64,000 nt of DNA from positions 17,458,145 to 17,522,144 of the forward strand of contig CM076266.1 in NCBI GenBank assembly GCA_038380795.1, written 5' to 3'. Position 1 is the first letter of the stretch. Each line of letters begins with the position of its first letter. The notes under the pieces were generated by a model that worked only from the letters and a program-made list of their open reading frames with translations, had not been told where the DNA came from and did no database searches. Made by a program: the position numbers and the translations under genes. Positions 1-14,085 of this stretch are shown here, piece by piece. The DNA comes from Pyrocephalus nanus (taxonomy: Eukaryota > Chordata > Aves > Passeriformes > Tyrannidae).

Positions 1-566
1 TTACATTTCTAGAATTTCTTGTTTTGTATTGTAGAAATAGGTTGACTGGAAAGGTGTAGTGTTGACAAATTTTACTGAGGTAAAAAAAAAGAAAAACTTG
101 TAGTGCAAATTACATTTCTCTGCATTTTTTGCCACACTGAAATTTTAGGAAAAAAAGTAAATAGTTCTGCTGAGGATCTGGTGCAGAAAACCTACAAGCA
201 TGTTTTCAAAACAGGGATGTAAGGCAGTGAGATTCCATGACAGAGTAGGTACTTCGGTGTTTAGTGGCAGCATTACAAGGTGCTTCAGTGTTCAACCCCC
301 AAAATGTCTGATGTGCAAAGCTGATTTTACTGTTCAAACCACTGCAAACAGCTTATTAAAATGGAAATTCATCTAAGATGTAGTGATAAAGGACAGCAAC
401 CAGCAAATAATAATATAAAGAGAGAAGTATGTGGGAAGTATTTCCAGTGACACCTGGTCATTGAAATCAGCCTTGCTGTGAAACACTAATTTTCTCCCTT
501 TTTGCTGTTTTACCAGTTTTGTGTGTTGCAGTGCCAATGTCAGGCATTCTTTCTCTCTACTTGCAG
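1..566 (+). other. TBX20: TBX20 last intron, 3' part
   Basis: This stretch precedes the terminal TBX20 exon. It is AT-rich, has no coding signal, and ends in a pyrimidine-rich tract and a ttgcag acceptor at 561-566. It is called an intron only because the following exon is recognised; its 5' end lies outside the window. Confidence 0.85.
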
Positions 567-907
567 GGTCAGCCTTTACAACATCTGATAACCTGTCCCT
601 CAGCTCCTGGGTTTCCTCTTCAACCAGTTTCCCGGGATTTCAGCATCCGCAGTCTTTGAGTGCCCTGGGTACCAGCACTGCATCCATAGCTACACCCATT
701 CCTCATCCGATCCAAGGATCTCTGCCCCCGTACAGCCGCCTGGGAATGCCTCTTACACCCTCTGCTATAGCCAGCTCCATGCAAGGTAGTGGTCCCACTT
801 TCCCATCCTTCCACATGCCTAGGTACCACCATTATTTTCAGCAGGGTCCTTATGCAGCTATCCAAGGACTGCGTCACTCCTCCGCAGTGATGACACCGTT
901 TGTATGA
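567..907 (+). CDS. TBX20: TBX20 terminal coding exon (C-terminal 112 residues)
   Basis: TBX20 is a nuclear T-box transcription factor needed for heart chamber, valve and motor-neuron development; its DNA-binding domain is encoded by upstream exons outside the window. This exon supplies the C-terminal activation/repression region. The acceptor at 565-566 puts the exon in phase 1: its first two bases complete a glycine codon. It then encodes SAFTTSDNLSLSSW near the start and ends HSSAVMTPFV before a TGA at 905-907. The sequence is rich in Ser, Pro, Thr and Gln, with PIPHPIQGSLPPYSRLGMP in the middle and PRYHHYFQQGPYAAIQGLRH near the end, which I recognise as the vertebrate TBX20 tail. The frame is also open upstream of the acceptor, but from a GTG and without homology, so that part is intron. 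The next gene being DPY19L1 supports the assignment. Confidence 0.95.
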
Positions 908-3440
908 GTGATGTAAGACAAGAGAAACGCAACATTTTAAATGTGCAAGTTTGGTATAGGAAATACAAGAGACCTTTCTGAAAGGCCTGTGGCGGGAGCG
1001 CTGAACTCATAACAAACCAGCTAAGAAAATGCATTATGGATACAGATTCCTCTTTTGAGGGATCACAAAAAGAGAGCATGCAGCTTGGAGCTGCTCACAG
1101 ATCTATGTGTAACACAGCCAAAATGGATCCCAAAGTCCCCAGGATCTTTGGTCGCGTGCAGCTTGTTCCAAAGGTGCATTATACCTAGCAGAAAGAGATT
1201 ATGTTTATGCAGCAGTGTACAAATTAATTGTCTATAAGTCTTTTTTCATATGCTAGATGAATTGTGAAAAAGGCAATACTCTTACTCATCTTCATCTCTT
1301 CTTGTGACTGATGAGCATCTAAACAGAAAAATGTATTGCTATAACTTTAAGCATGTTTTAAGCTATCTCAGCATACATTTCCTGAAAACAGGACAAAGTG
1401 GAGAAGACCACTGTCCTTTTTAAGACTGGCTTATATTCATGAAAACGAGTATTTCTTAGTCGCTACTATAATCACAAAGAGAAAATTATTAACAAGTACT
1501 TTTTTCTTTCTTTGTTTCTTTCACAAAACACTTATCAGTTAAAAAAACCAAAGAACTGTGTTACTGGACTGTAGCAGTAATAATGTATTCTCTCCTTCAG
1601 TCTAAAAAGAAGTTTGTCCTTTATCCTACGAGAGCAATTTAACTGTCTGTTAAAGTATAATGAAGAAAAATTTTGATTTGGAAAAATCTGTTACTTAAAC
1701 TTAGAAACCCAAGATATCAAATTTTAAAACAGTGCTTGTTTGCTGCTGTGCTTGTCACAGAAGACCTGTTTCTAGCTGCACATGTGTACCAAGTAAACCA
1801 AATTTCAGGCTAGATCAGTCTGTAGACTCTCTGGATAAAGCTGTATCTAGTGGACTAGTATGAGTGGAGTATCTTTCTACTTGTTCTAATTTTCTTGAGT
1901 TTGGTCATGGCTGATACTATATAAGCTCTTTGGCCAGGAATGTGAGTGTTGTACTGCCAGTTTTAACATGTCCCACTAGAATGGTGGTTTCCTTAAAAAA
2001 ATATCAGTGCAGAAGTTCACAGGAAATTCTTAAAAAATTCATATCTGACATTTTTCAGTTAGTAATTTGGATTCTCATTCAAAGTAATGTCCACTTTTTC
2101 TAGTATGTTTTATCTGATGCAACAGAGGAACTGTAGAGGTATAGGAAAATAATGACCTGTCTGCAGAGAGCTACCATGAATCCTTTACATGGCTGAAAAG
2201 AGTACCAGTGTGACACTGGTTTTCTGTGCGGCAGGAGCCAGGATTTCACTGTAAATCATAAGTCAACACTGAGTTTCTGTGAAGAGTTGCATCCAAGTTA
2301 GAGATGATAACATATTACTGACAAAATATTACAGATCCGTGTAGAGCTGGAACACAAAATAGAAAACAGATTTGTCCACTTCTGACCAGTCTGTGTTGGT
2401 ATTGTCTGGAAAAAAGCTGAATACAGTACACTGAGCCACCTACCTCCCATCTCTGCAAAGTGCAAGCACATCACCTGCCCTTATTGGTCCCATTGCCTCG
2501 TTTTATGTGCCCCATCACACAGAGCAATAACAACCTTCCAGGCTTCTCCCAGCTTCTACTGTAGGACAGTACTTGCATCCCACAGATAAGGGCCTTCTTT
2601 ATACGTCTTCTAGTAGTTGAATTTAAAATCTTCTCAAATTGGCCACTGCAATCACCTTTTCAATCAAGTTATCTGCTGTATCATCCTAATTCCCCTTTAA
2701 TCACTTTTGGACCTCCTCATAAAAAATGACCTGGGGCAATTTAAAACTCCTGTGCTCTGTATGTGAATGAAAATGAAAGTCTATTTACAATTTCTGGGTT
2801 CAGAGCTGCTACAAGTTGTTCTATAAATGAATATAAAAGGCCAAGCTCTGCAATATTTAAATGGCTTAAAATCAGTCACTGAATTTGGCTTGATGTATCC
2901 AAATATTGGATTTTGAAAAAGTGCATGTTGCAAGGTTGTATCCACTTATGACCAGTTTTTATATAAATCCCCTGTTTTTCAGGAAATTAGATGATACTGG
3001 CCCCACAACAACAAAACTCTTTGAGTAAATATGATTCTACAGACACGAGAATTACAGGGGAAGTTTCAAAGAAAGCTTTATTTCCTCTCTTCAGTTGCTT
3101 GACTTCTGTTAGAGTTATATGAAGACCCTAGGGTGCCATGCACTAAGGCCTGTGGGGAAATGAGGTTTCTTTTATCTGGTTCCTTCTGCAGCTTCATTAA
3201 CTTATCTGGAGCTGCAGAGGATATGGTTAGGTTCAGAACTCAAGCCAGTAGTTTTACTGCTGATAATTCCATCAAGAAAGGGTCAAATGAGTGGGCAGCT
3301 TCTTTCTTTGACTCCAGAAAGAAGTTTGAATAGGTAGACTGATTTAGGCATGGTTAACATGTGACATATAGGCTGCTCATATATTGACATGACCTTTAAT
3401 GAAGGAAATTTGGAGAAATAAACTGTACTGTCTCTTCAGC
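908..3440 (+). other. TBX20: TBX20 3' UTR and immediate downstream DNA
   Basis: The 3' UTR must begin at 908. The first canonical AATAAA that I see on the + strand after the stop is at 3417-3422, so a long UTR of about 2.5 kb is possible. A shorter transcript using a variant signal (for example TATAAA near 2822 or 2832) cannot be excluded. No coding frame or recognised repeat lies here. The true cleavage site is unknown. Confidence 0.45.
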
Positions 3441-6400
3441 CCTGTCCCTGCTCTGAAAACACCAATATTTGGCATGTAGAAATGTCCCTGATACTGTTTC
3501 AGAGAAAATTCTCCAGTTTCTTCTGGAGAATGAAACTAGATTTTGACAACTTCATTAATGAAAATATCAAATGAAAGACAAGTACTTTTCACTAGAAACG
3601 AAGTGTGATTCATATCTGAAAAAATAAGGCAGTAGGCTGTCTCTATAAAAAACATGATAAAGCCAATTCCTCATCCAGATTCTCAGTGATGAATTTCATA
3701 CGACAGATGACGCAGCTTGATTTTTCCAGTCAGATCAAGTCTCTCTCAGTGTGCTCACCCCTCCTCATGCTCCTCTCTGGCATATGCTGCTCTCTGATGG
3801 TTTAATTCCTTTGCATCAGAAACCCACTGGGTTCCCCACTAATGCAGAATCCCAAGGACATCCCAAGCAAGAAAATGAAGGTAGCTTGGGACAGCCTTCC
3901 CCAGGAATGAGATCGATAGGTATGTTCAGTCCTCACTTCCTCTTCTTTGCCTTCACAATCCTACTTACAAAACCTGTTGCATAGATTTGAGATTTAAGGG
4001 ATTAAGTTCACAGAGACCACAGGACATCCAGTGAAGAGGTTTTGCCACCTAGCAGTGTTTCTGCTCCCCATCTCTCTCATCCTTCTTGTAGGCAGGAGGC
4101 AGCATGGGAGGGATTCCAGGAATAAAATTCCTGCCCAACTGAAGTCAAATGGAAATTTATTGACTGTAAGGGGGCAGGATTTAATTCCATATTGTCATCT
4201 AAAAATAAAGTCTAACAGCAAGAACAGTGACTTTAGTGACAGCAACAATATAGGAACTCTACAGAAAGGACTAAACACCAAGTACAAATCAGCTTTAGCA
4301 CTAAACTCACAATTGGAAGAAAATGAATGTAAAGTCACAATTAATTGGTTAAAGAATGAAATAACTCTTCAAAATTACAAAAAAATTAATTATCTCTACC
4401 AGTTTGACAATAACCCAGTAGTTATTTGAGGAGTTGCCGTACAGCTGCCAAAATTATATCACTTTCAGGACAGAACATCTGTTGTTGGTGGATGGGCTAG
4501 GAACGCCAAATATAACCTAGAGTCTATTTTCCAAGTACAACTCACATTTTATATCCCATGAGAAGTGCTCTTCACCTTTATGAGCTTTCTTGGCTCAGCA
4601 AAATGGAGCTGGTTTATGTTGTTGGGGTTTTTTTAGGTTTGTTTGTCTATTTTTTTAAGAAGGGTTGAGAGAACATGCCTGAACATGCTTTTAAAAGAGA
4701 ATGATAATCTTATCCTCAGAAGTGTTGCAAATATTTTTGTGGGGTTTTTTGAATTACCATATTATCCATAGAGAGTCAACACCCTCCAGTCTTTAATCCA
4801 ACAAAAGCATCCCATGTATTAACAAAACTGACTTGGATGTACTTATCTGAATTTTTTTTCTTCTACTTTAAGAGCCCTGAGGATCTAAACATAAAAAAAA
4901 AATTTTTAATCTGGCTCTTTGCTCTGCTGTGCAGCATTGCTTTATATGGCCTGAGGCACTGTCAAAGATAGAAAATCCGTGCCACTGGGTCTCAGTCATA
5001 CTCCTCTAGGTATAAACTGAAAAACAAACATATACCAAGTAGGTAAAGGTAGAGTTTCTAATGAAAACGCTTCTTCATGGGTTCAAAGACAGTAAGTTGC
5101 ATGATAGCTAACATACATGGTAATACAATCTTCAAAATGCAATTGTAAATTTTCTCCCAGAAGGCTTTATTCATGAAGGCCGTGACACTGCATGAACATG
5201 TACTCATAGGAAAATGTTGTCATTTCCAACATCCAGCAAACACTAAGCAGCACTTGAAAAGGAACCTTTTCTATAAAAAGCATTTGGGCTGGCAACTTGA
5301 TTATGCAATACGTCCTGTTTATGTGTGTGTACTATACAGAAACAGATATATCAATGAAAATTATTGCAAAAACTTGGGGAGATTTCCAAAACTGTAGGTT
5401 AATATAAATCGTGGCAATTTACTCCTAGATAAGGGGCGAAAGCAACTGTGAGATCAGTGCAACACTTACAGCCTCTTGTCTTGAGGGAGTTGTGGCCACA
5501 GTGCTGATACTCATCATCTGCAGGGGAACGAGATTCACTCACTGCAAGATTAATTTTGATTTTAGTGATATTTTATTCTCGCTATTCCTCACAGAGCATT
5601 TCCTGCTTCAGGAGATGTGGTTTCTTTACTAATCACATATTTGCTGGCCAGAGGATTTATGTATTACTCTGTAATCAACTGTCCTTGCATATAGTCTCTA
5701 GATTATCAAATGACAACTTCTTTTTCTTTATTTTATCTTTTTAAAAGAAAACTAAGTGGTGATTTAAGTAAACTCTGAAGTAACTTTTTATGATAGTTTA
5801 AGGACAAAAAATACAGTTTGCTGTATTTTACCTTTAGCACATTTAAACAATCTTTCAGTTTTGGTTTTGTTTTCTTTTTTTTTTTTTTTTTCAATTGTAC
5901 CTTCAGAAACACGAGGAAAGATTTGGTTTAAAAATAAGAAAGGTAAAAAACTGGATGTAACCTCTTTAACAGAATGTACCACAGTTCTTCTGTTTGCTGT
6001 GTTGACTTTGTTGTTTATAATGCATTGCGTGAGCACATTCACCATGTACTGAAGTGTGTGTTTGTGTGTATGGGGTGTGGGTAGGGGGAAATCTTTTTAT
6101 GGAAAAAGAAGTTGTGAACATGAAATATGAAGCAACATCTAATGAAAACTTTCTTTTTAAGTGCAATATATTTATTTCTGCTAGAAATATAATATCAACA
6201 TTATGTAATATTTGAAGCATTAAATGTTATTTGTAAACAGCTTAAAATTATATATATATCACAAAAACTGTACAGAAGTGCAAATGTGTGGATATTCAGT
6301 TTCTTTCATTAAAATATTGGGTGTTTTGATATATCATTCTTATTTAGCCAAATCTTTTTGCTTCTGTTGTTTTTCCTCTCACCAAGTAACTCAGTGCAAT

Positions 6401-6672
6401 GGAACCAGCAACAGATGTTTCTGAGAGCGCACAAAATTCATTAAGGCTGCTCATCTGTGAAAGGTGTTTTTTGGGTCCATATGGAGCGATAGTTTTAATG
6501 TAGTTAAATACAACTGTAGTTTGCATATAGCTACACAAAGTATTTTTTCAAAATGCTTTGCAAATATGTTCATAAAAATTGCTCGATTTGCCAGCAGAAC
6601 CCAAAGAGGGGGCTGAAATACTGTGTTCTCAAGGTCCCCAAGATAAACTAAGTCTAAGAAGAAAGTGGAATT

Positions 6673-6905
6673 AAGTCTGTTTAGTCAGGAGAAGTGGAGA
6701 CTCTGGGAAGCTACAATAAAGTTTTCAAATTTTGGAAGAATGTAAAGAAGTGAGGAATAAATTCTTCCTGCTGCAGGCTTTTATTTAATAGGATTTTATT
6801 TCAATTATACTAGCATACATTAAAGCAAGGGAGAGTTACATGAGACATCTAAGGTATTCAAAGAGGAAGTGACAGTGAAGCACAGCACTGGATAACTTAG
6901 AGAAG
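6673..6905 (+). mobile_element. Decayed CR1 LINE fragment (sense)
   Basis: The phrases ctgtttagtcaggagaagtg and, further on, gacagtgaagcacagcactgg resemble the 3' part of old CR1 copies, where 'tttagtctggagaagag' is followed by 'gtgagggtggtgaagcactgg'. Divergence is high and the interior is only weakly alignable by eye. A very short extinct copy is the best reading. Confidence 0.45.
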
Positions 6906-9900
6906 GTAAGGAGCAATACCTATCACTGAAAGTCTAGAACAGGTTGAACATGCATTAGTCAAGAATGATGTGATTAAAGTTAATCTTGCCTTGGGACAAC
7001 CAGATGATCTCTTGACGTGCTTCCAAGCTATCTATGAGAGCCATGCCTTAAAGCAGCTTCTGACAAAATTCTCATGTTTTTCCAAAAGTTTTTGTTACAC
7101 ACCTGTAGTTCAGCTTGTCCTCAAATTGAGATCAGCTGCTGGGCCTTTTGCAAGGAGATCACAAGAGTCCCTGGTTTGCAAAAAAGCCCAGCGTGAGAGA
7201 AGAGCTGCAAGGTCCTAAGGAACAGCAGTAGCAGCAGCATTGTCTTGGTTTGGTTTTGTCTGTGAATGCAAGCAAGTAGAGAACAGCCTCAGGTAATTCA
7301 AATTTACTTTTAAATATGCTGAGTTGAAACCATGCATTAATCTATCTTGATAACATTTGGAATATATGAAAATTAGGATAGATTGCTGAGTTGGTAACTC
7401 TATATGGTGCCTTTTGTCTCTGTATTATATTTCCATGGCTTCTTGGTAGCAAAACACATGTATTCTCTCATGGATATTCAATGCTTTGAAAGTCTTTTGC
7501 TTAACCTCAGGCCAAGGGGGCTTTCTTGATTACATGTAAGATGAAGCGTGTGCACTGGCACTTTCCTGAATCAGAAGTACTGGCTGCGTGCTGGTTCAAG
7601 AAGTACTTATGCCAATGGTTCCTTTGAAATCAGTAGGCTTGCTTGCTTGAAGTTAAATCAGGGTTTAAGTATTGCAGCAGCTCTGCAACTGCAAAAATTC
7701 CTTGTGCTTTGCAGAATTAAGACCTTTGGAAACAAGTTCTCTGAGCAACAAACAAACACCTGTACAATTGGAGCCTTTATTTCCTAGTGTCCAAAAAAAA
7801 AAAAACCAAAAAACAGGGATTAAATAAAATGAAGATTCTGAACTGTCTCCCAGCAGGGTTACTCTGAAGAGACTGATGAGTAGTCATGAGGACTGTTGTC
7901 ATTGCGTTTCACATTTAGAAAACAGATTTATATCCAAATTACCTATATTGGAGATAAGCAGCTCAGAAAATGAATTATTTGGAAAATGCTATTTTCTAAA
8001 CTTCCTGTGCAAGAGCATGATGAATGCACTGATTTAATGGTAGAAGTACAGAGCAATAAACAATATTTTGAATCAAGATCATTTCAAATACACATAAAAT
8101 ATTTAGATTATACACCAACAGTTCAATATATACACTAACAATAATCAGTAATGATAGTTCTAAAAATTAAACTCTCAGTGGTCTAATATCCAAGATCTTT
8201 ATTAAAGTTGCTCATTGATATCAGGGTTGGACAGTAAGGCTTTAGGGACCTTTGTGGGAACTACAGAAGTTGGCCCTTGTTTTCCATAGTAATAACTAGA
8301 AGGACCAGGAGAAACCTATGGAGATGCCTACCAGGAAAGTTGGGCACAGATGTTTCTTTGAAGAGTAGGTAACAATTTCTCCAAATGCAGACAGTAATAG
8401 ATAAATCACCACTGTCGCATTTTTAGCTCTATTAATATAAAATATAGTTTGACAGGCAGGCACATAAAAATCTGATATTTTTAACACTTTTCAAGATGGA
8501 AAACAGGTTTCATACAGGGACTGCATTGACTAACTAATTTATTGAATTCAAATCAAGCAACCATGCTCTAGAATTTTGGTCTATTGGTTGACTTTTAATT
8601 GCTTTATTCTCATTGTGAACTCTGCCAGGAATATATGCAGTAATTTTGAGTGGCTTCAGGTTCTGTGTTCTAGAGAATCTCCTGGGTTTGAGCTGTGTTT
8701 TCACAAACTTTATGAGTGCCTGCTGCAAAGGTCTGTGCTCGCCTCTGAAGAAGGCTGGTTAGCAAAGACGGCGCTGAGCTGAATGATTGTCCTCCAGATA
8801 CGCAAGGGGCACTCAGCTAGCTCTTTGTTTGCTTAAATTGCTAACTACTGTAGGGGAACAGCTCAAACAGCAAGATGAATTAAAAAAGAGAAAATGCTTG
8901 AAACTGAATCTGTAATGGATGATATTTGAGCAAATAACCCCCCAAAAGGTTAAGTTCCTTCAACAGCTGCAGCTTTTCTCTGCTTAGATGCTTAACTTTG
9001 GTCAGTTGTTCTGAGAGATTCACAGAAGTAACAAAGCACGTGGCAAAAAAATCTGTGTCTTTCACCTGTGTCAGAAGTCTGTTATCTGCTCTTACAGAGG
9101 CAATGTATTCCTATGTCTTTGTCACCTCAAACTAGATTATATTTTTGAGATTTTTACATGGGTCTCTGTCCTAAGGCATCTTAAAATGAAGTGAAAGCAA
9201 TAATATGGATTTGGAGAAGTTAGAGGTTCATGATATCTTTATTTTTAGTCTGCACTGTGTTCCAGTCAACTTCCAGGGACAATGCATAGCGTAATTTTAG
9301 CTATAAAATACTAAATCACTCAGGTATTTGATATCATCAGAAACCACTCTCTCTTTGAGTTCTCACAGAGATATAGTAAGTTGTGATTCCTAAACTGTGC
9401 TTAATAGGGGCTGCTGAAATTGGACTGCTTTCAATCAGGGGTCTCTCTGGTCTCTCTGTTGAAAATCCCATATGATTTTATGAGACAGTAAGTCTATGGT
9501 CTTCACTGGTGTTCTCTCGTGTAAAAGTATGGGTGAAGTGTGGAGGAGAGCAGCTTTTTTCTGTTTATCTTACTCCTTGTCTTAAAGCCATGGATGTTAC
9601 ATAGTCACAAATCAATTACTGTTTCTTCCTGTGCTCTCTCATGGATCAATCCCAAGGCAGCCAAAAGAGGAATTAATTTTTATCTTGATGCAAATCATCA
9701 GTCATAAAATTTGCATTGATAATATCTGAACATGTACCGAGGGCTTTGGAATGGCAGGCTTCAATTACCTTCCTGCTGAATGTCATAGTTTTTAGACTTG
9801 AGACACCAGTCATACTACTCATCTTCAATGATATTACAAATAGGTTAGTAGTACTCAGGGGATTTATCAGCCTGACTTTATTTAATCACTCCATTTTCAG

Positions 9901-12285
9901 TTAACACAGTCACCCCAAATAGTGCATTTCCAGAGGATGCTTAGATTGTTTCAGACAGTTAAAGACTTTGGACTTCTTTGCTCTCTTGTTTTACAATGCA
10001 CTAGGAACCTTGTGCATTTTTGTATGAACATAAAAAAGTCTAACACTTCTGCCCCCATAATTTCCTTTACAGGACTTTAAACACTTTCCAGTTGTTCTTA
10101 AACGAATTAGTATGTATTGTATAACCTATCCAGCACTTAAGACAACTTGGCATGGTTTCCAGTGGTTCTGGATGGACAACTACTTGTGTTTTCAGTCACA
10201 GAAAGTGTTTTCCTTCCTACATACCTGATGAGGGAAAAGACTAACAAGGAATATTATGGGCTGAGATTTCAAAGCTCTCATGGAAGTAGGTGCACAGATC
10301 CCACTAATTTTAGCAAGAACCACGCTTCTAAGTCCTCTTTGGAAAGGCTTCACTATAGTGTTTGCTATTTTAAAAGGTTTATGGTTTTTTCAGAGGCCAG
10401 CCTAAACGTTTTACCATTCCTTCCTGAATTATTTTAAAGCTTCTTCTGCTCCATGCCGCAATATTATGCCTTTGTTCTCCTGTTCTTTCAACCTTGGCCA
10501 AACTTTTAGAGAACACATGGATACTTCATTTTTATTTGCTACCTAAATAATAAGAGCACTCATGTAAGTTGCAGAGATTAATTTATTTTGTTTGTTTGTT
10601 TGTCTGTAGGGTTTTGGACATGTTGGTTTTTTTGTGGATCCTCTTCTTAGGAGCTTACTTGTTTTGTGTTTTGCAGAAAAATAGCCTGTATATTTGTCTC
10701 AAAACCAGAGTTACCATCATGACAATATAGACAAAACTGAATTTTGCTGTCCAGAATTTGAGGGATAGGCTCGAGCTGTCTTGACACAAAAGAAGCTGAG
10801 AGAAGTCAGAATGTAAAATGACATGGAAAAGCACTGGATCAGCATGGTCTTACCACAGCCAGGAAGTGGTGCCTCCCACCCTGCTCTTGAGCAGCTGCTG
10901 CCATTCTGCATGTAAAGTTTTCCCAATAGCAAAAGCCAAATGTTTTCCTCTTCACGGTTTGGGTATAGGCAGCAAAGCAGGCAGCAGGTTTGGGATTGTT
11001 TTGTCCCCACCTTGTCCAGGAACATATAAACACACAGACTACTCGATGTCGAGAAAGTACCTGGTCAGCTTGTGCCTGGAGCCACTGAAGGCTGTGGATT
11101 CCTGGAGGGATCTAAGAGCCTAGAACCTAAGATCTTCAGTGTACAGGTCTCTCTCTCATACACACAAAACCTTATGGCTTAAAATATTTTTAATGCCTGT
11201 ATTATTCTGGAAATGTGAATCCGCAGTGCAGCTGTGATGAGATGGACACTTTCACCAGAACGCACACACTGGAAAATCTAGAAAGACGTAAATAGCAACT
11301 GTCCGGATGCTACAGTAGAAATAAATTGGAAGCTGATCATAAGATCTAAGTGGGTATTTAGAGTTAGAGTAAATAGAAATACCAAATTAAGCAAATAACA
11401 TGTAATTTTGAGATGAATTGCTCTATGTGCCAAGCATAAAACTTTGTACTGACTATGCCCTGCATGATAACACGAGAATAGGGCAGACATTTTAAAACCT
11501 AAAATCACATGAGAAATTGCAAACCACAAAAAAGAATACTAAAAGTCACACGTGCAAAATGACCATAAACAGAACTGCAGCATGGTTAAAGACAACTCTA
11601 GCTTAGAAAGAAGGTTTCCACTGACATATAACCTGAAGACAGACCAGATCATACATCCAAATTTCAGCTATACCATATCCTGACTGAAGAAAAATTTTAA
11701 AAAATCACCTGTGTAAGCATGCCTAAATACAGGAAACACTAATGCTTATTCTAATTTTTGTGTTAGAATACACTGCTATTTCCCTGTGTCCTGCTTTGGC
11801 TCTGGAGTATGTTCATATAAAATAAGTTGCATGGCTGTGGCTAAACCAGTTATCCAAACACATAAAGACAAGAAATGGGACAAGAATAATGGATTTCTGC
11901 TTTATCTGGGATTCATGACAAGTGCTGAACATGCATCCAGATGGGGAAATTATTTAGAGAAGACAAAAAAGACCCCAGAAAAGGAAACATGGAACTGTGT
12001 ATCATCTTCATTTAACTAATGAAAGCCATAAGAATTAATAAGTGCACCAATCTGCTGGAATAAAATTGAGAAAAGAAACAGAGGTCTGCAAAATTTCCCC
12101 TACCATTGAATATGACATAAATAATTTTAAAATGAACAATGACTTCATTTTTGTTTTGCTCCATACTTCACTGATGTTGAATTAACCAATGCCTTAAAAT
12201 AGATTTCTCCATGTGAAGTCACTTTTAAAATTAGCGTTTGAATGAAGCATTTTGAGCTAGTGAGGAAATCACAAGTTTTTTTGTG

Positions 12286-12316
<31 letters not shown>
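12286..12316. repeat. T20-A11 homopolymer block
   Basis: Twenty T (12,286-12,305) are followed directly by eleven A (12,306-12,316), which makes a self-complementary A/T block that could extrude as a hairpin. The exact lengths may be affected by sequencing slippage. Confidence 0.85.
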
Positions 12317-14085
12317 GAAAGAAAGGCAAGCCTTTACAAAAATGTTACATGATGGTCTGCACTTTTGCTAGCAAAGAAGGCACTGATTCTTCAACACAAC
12401 AAAGTCTGGGCATAAACCTGATTCTACAGGTACTACATACCTCTGTGATGGGAAGGACCGTAGCAGGGAACTTTGTTCATGAAACACAAGTGTGGTTTCA
12501 GCTGTTTTTACTGGATTTTCTTATTTATATATACGAGACATTATAAACTAGTTGTTCTTCTTGCTCCACCCAGACCCACATGTATCAGATATCCAGGTGT
12601 AGAGCTATAAGGTACAAAACTAATTTTAAATTTGAATACGGGATGGCTGCCTTCCTTGTAATCTAACTTTAAGACTAAATCATTTCAGCTCAGCACTAGG
12701 GAAACCTTTTTCCCTCTAAGCAACCCTCTGATTTTTCTTTTGTAATTTTATTGTAAATTTTGTGTTGCTTTGCTGTTTTTATTAAAAGCATGGCCATCAG
12801 AAACAAAACTGCATAAGAACCCCAGCTTCCATTAAAAAGAAAAAAGGTGGCAGGGAAATAGGTGGAATAAATCTGCTTCAAAATTCAGGATAATAATATT
12901 TAAAACACCTTATAATTCTTGTTTGGAAACTTTTTTTTTTTTTCCAAATATTTGTGACTGGAAATAGAATAACTTTTGCTGTTGTTGCTATGTCTGCAAA
13001 TAATTTTTTTTCTAATATATTCTAGTTACATAACCAAAATAATCAATGATGGCAAAGTGACTTTTCACTGTCATTCTTTACACAGCCCTAATTAGGACTC
13101 TAAAAAAATGGGCTTGTGCATGTTTTTTGGTTGGCTGATGAACTGGAAAAATAGGGGAAAATGAATTCAGAATTAAATGAAAATAAAGGGCTGATTTAAA
13201 AGAACAAGAAGATGCACGCATTTTTGGTAAAAGCACAACATTGTATTCACAGAAAATATCGACTGTGTCCTCAGGTTAGTTATCTCTCTACATTAACTTA
13301 CTTATTTACTTCAGTTTCAAATGCAATATTAAAACACTCTATCACCTATCAAATAACTTTTTTTTAACTTCTGATGTAGTTCCCTCTTTTTATTTCCATC
13401 TGAAAATCATTTGGTCTGAATTAGAAAGTCATTTCCGTTTCCAGGAACCAGATCTTTCTTTTGACAAATTCACTTATCACTGAACTTCTTGGCCATGTGG
13501 GGTCTTAAGACACTCCCTCATTTGAATATCTAATCTTTATTATACACTACCACTCCATCACACATTTAATTGATTAAAAAAAAAAAAATCCAATGAAAAA
13601 CTCCACCTTACATAAAATTGTCCTGACTACTGTAGAGGCTGAGACAATATGTAGTTTCACACTTTCTTCTGTGGCTTGGGTACTGGGACAGATTTAGACC
13701 ATCTTGCCTGTGCGAGAGCAAGTACTTTGAGGGCCCTGCTACCCCAGGCACCTCATGATCTTGAATTGTGGAGTGCTGACACTGAGTGATGAAGGATGGA
13801 AGTGCCACAAACCTTCCTTTTCCCACCAGCCTCCTTTCACAGGTAGAGACAGGGCTCCTTTTCCCGTGCTCTGTGCCACAATCCTGCTGCTTTGCTGTGC
13901 TCCAATGGAAGGTTTGCATCTGCTGCCCACGCTGATATCCGTAAGTACACGTAAAGAACTCCAGGCCCAGGTGTGTCCCCTCACAGCACAACCTTGCCGT
14001 GAAACTCCAGTGCTCGGGGAAATGCTTCCAGCTCAGGCTGCCACCACCATGGGGGAACTTCTCCTCATGGAGTAACTCACCGCAA

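Larger units (their letters stand above)
3441..14085. other. Intergenic DNA downstream of TBX20
   Basis: AT-rich DNA with no supportable gene. Short open frames on both strands lack homology, splice context or start context. Recognisable content is a decayed CR1 piece near 6.67-6.91 kb, a TATA dinucleotide run near 6250, a GT-rich patch near 6053-6083, TTTG repeats near 10,588-10,606, and a T20-A11 block at 12,286-12,316. Cardiac or neural enhancers of TBX20 could lie here, but I see no decisive motif cluster. Confidence 0.6.

Noticed and set aside
4031..4429. 132-codon frame on the + strand starting with a hydrophobic stretch resembling a signal peptide
   Set aside because: It begins at a non-ATG codon, the rest is Asn/Lys/Ser-rich like translated AT-rich DNA, and no family is recognised.
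13608..14075. Overlapping frames of 81-127 codons on both strands just before the orphan CpG island
   Set aside because: No recognisable domain, no splice-joined partner, and mutually overlapping frames on opposite strands; more likely chance.
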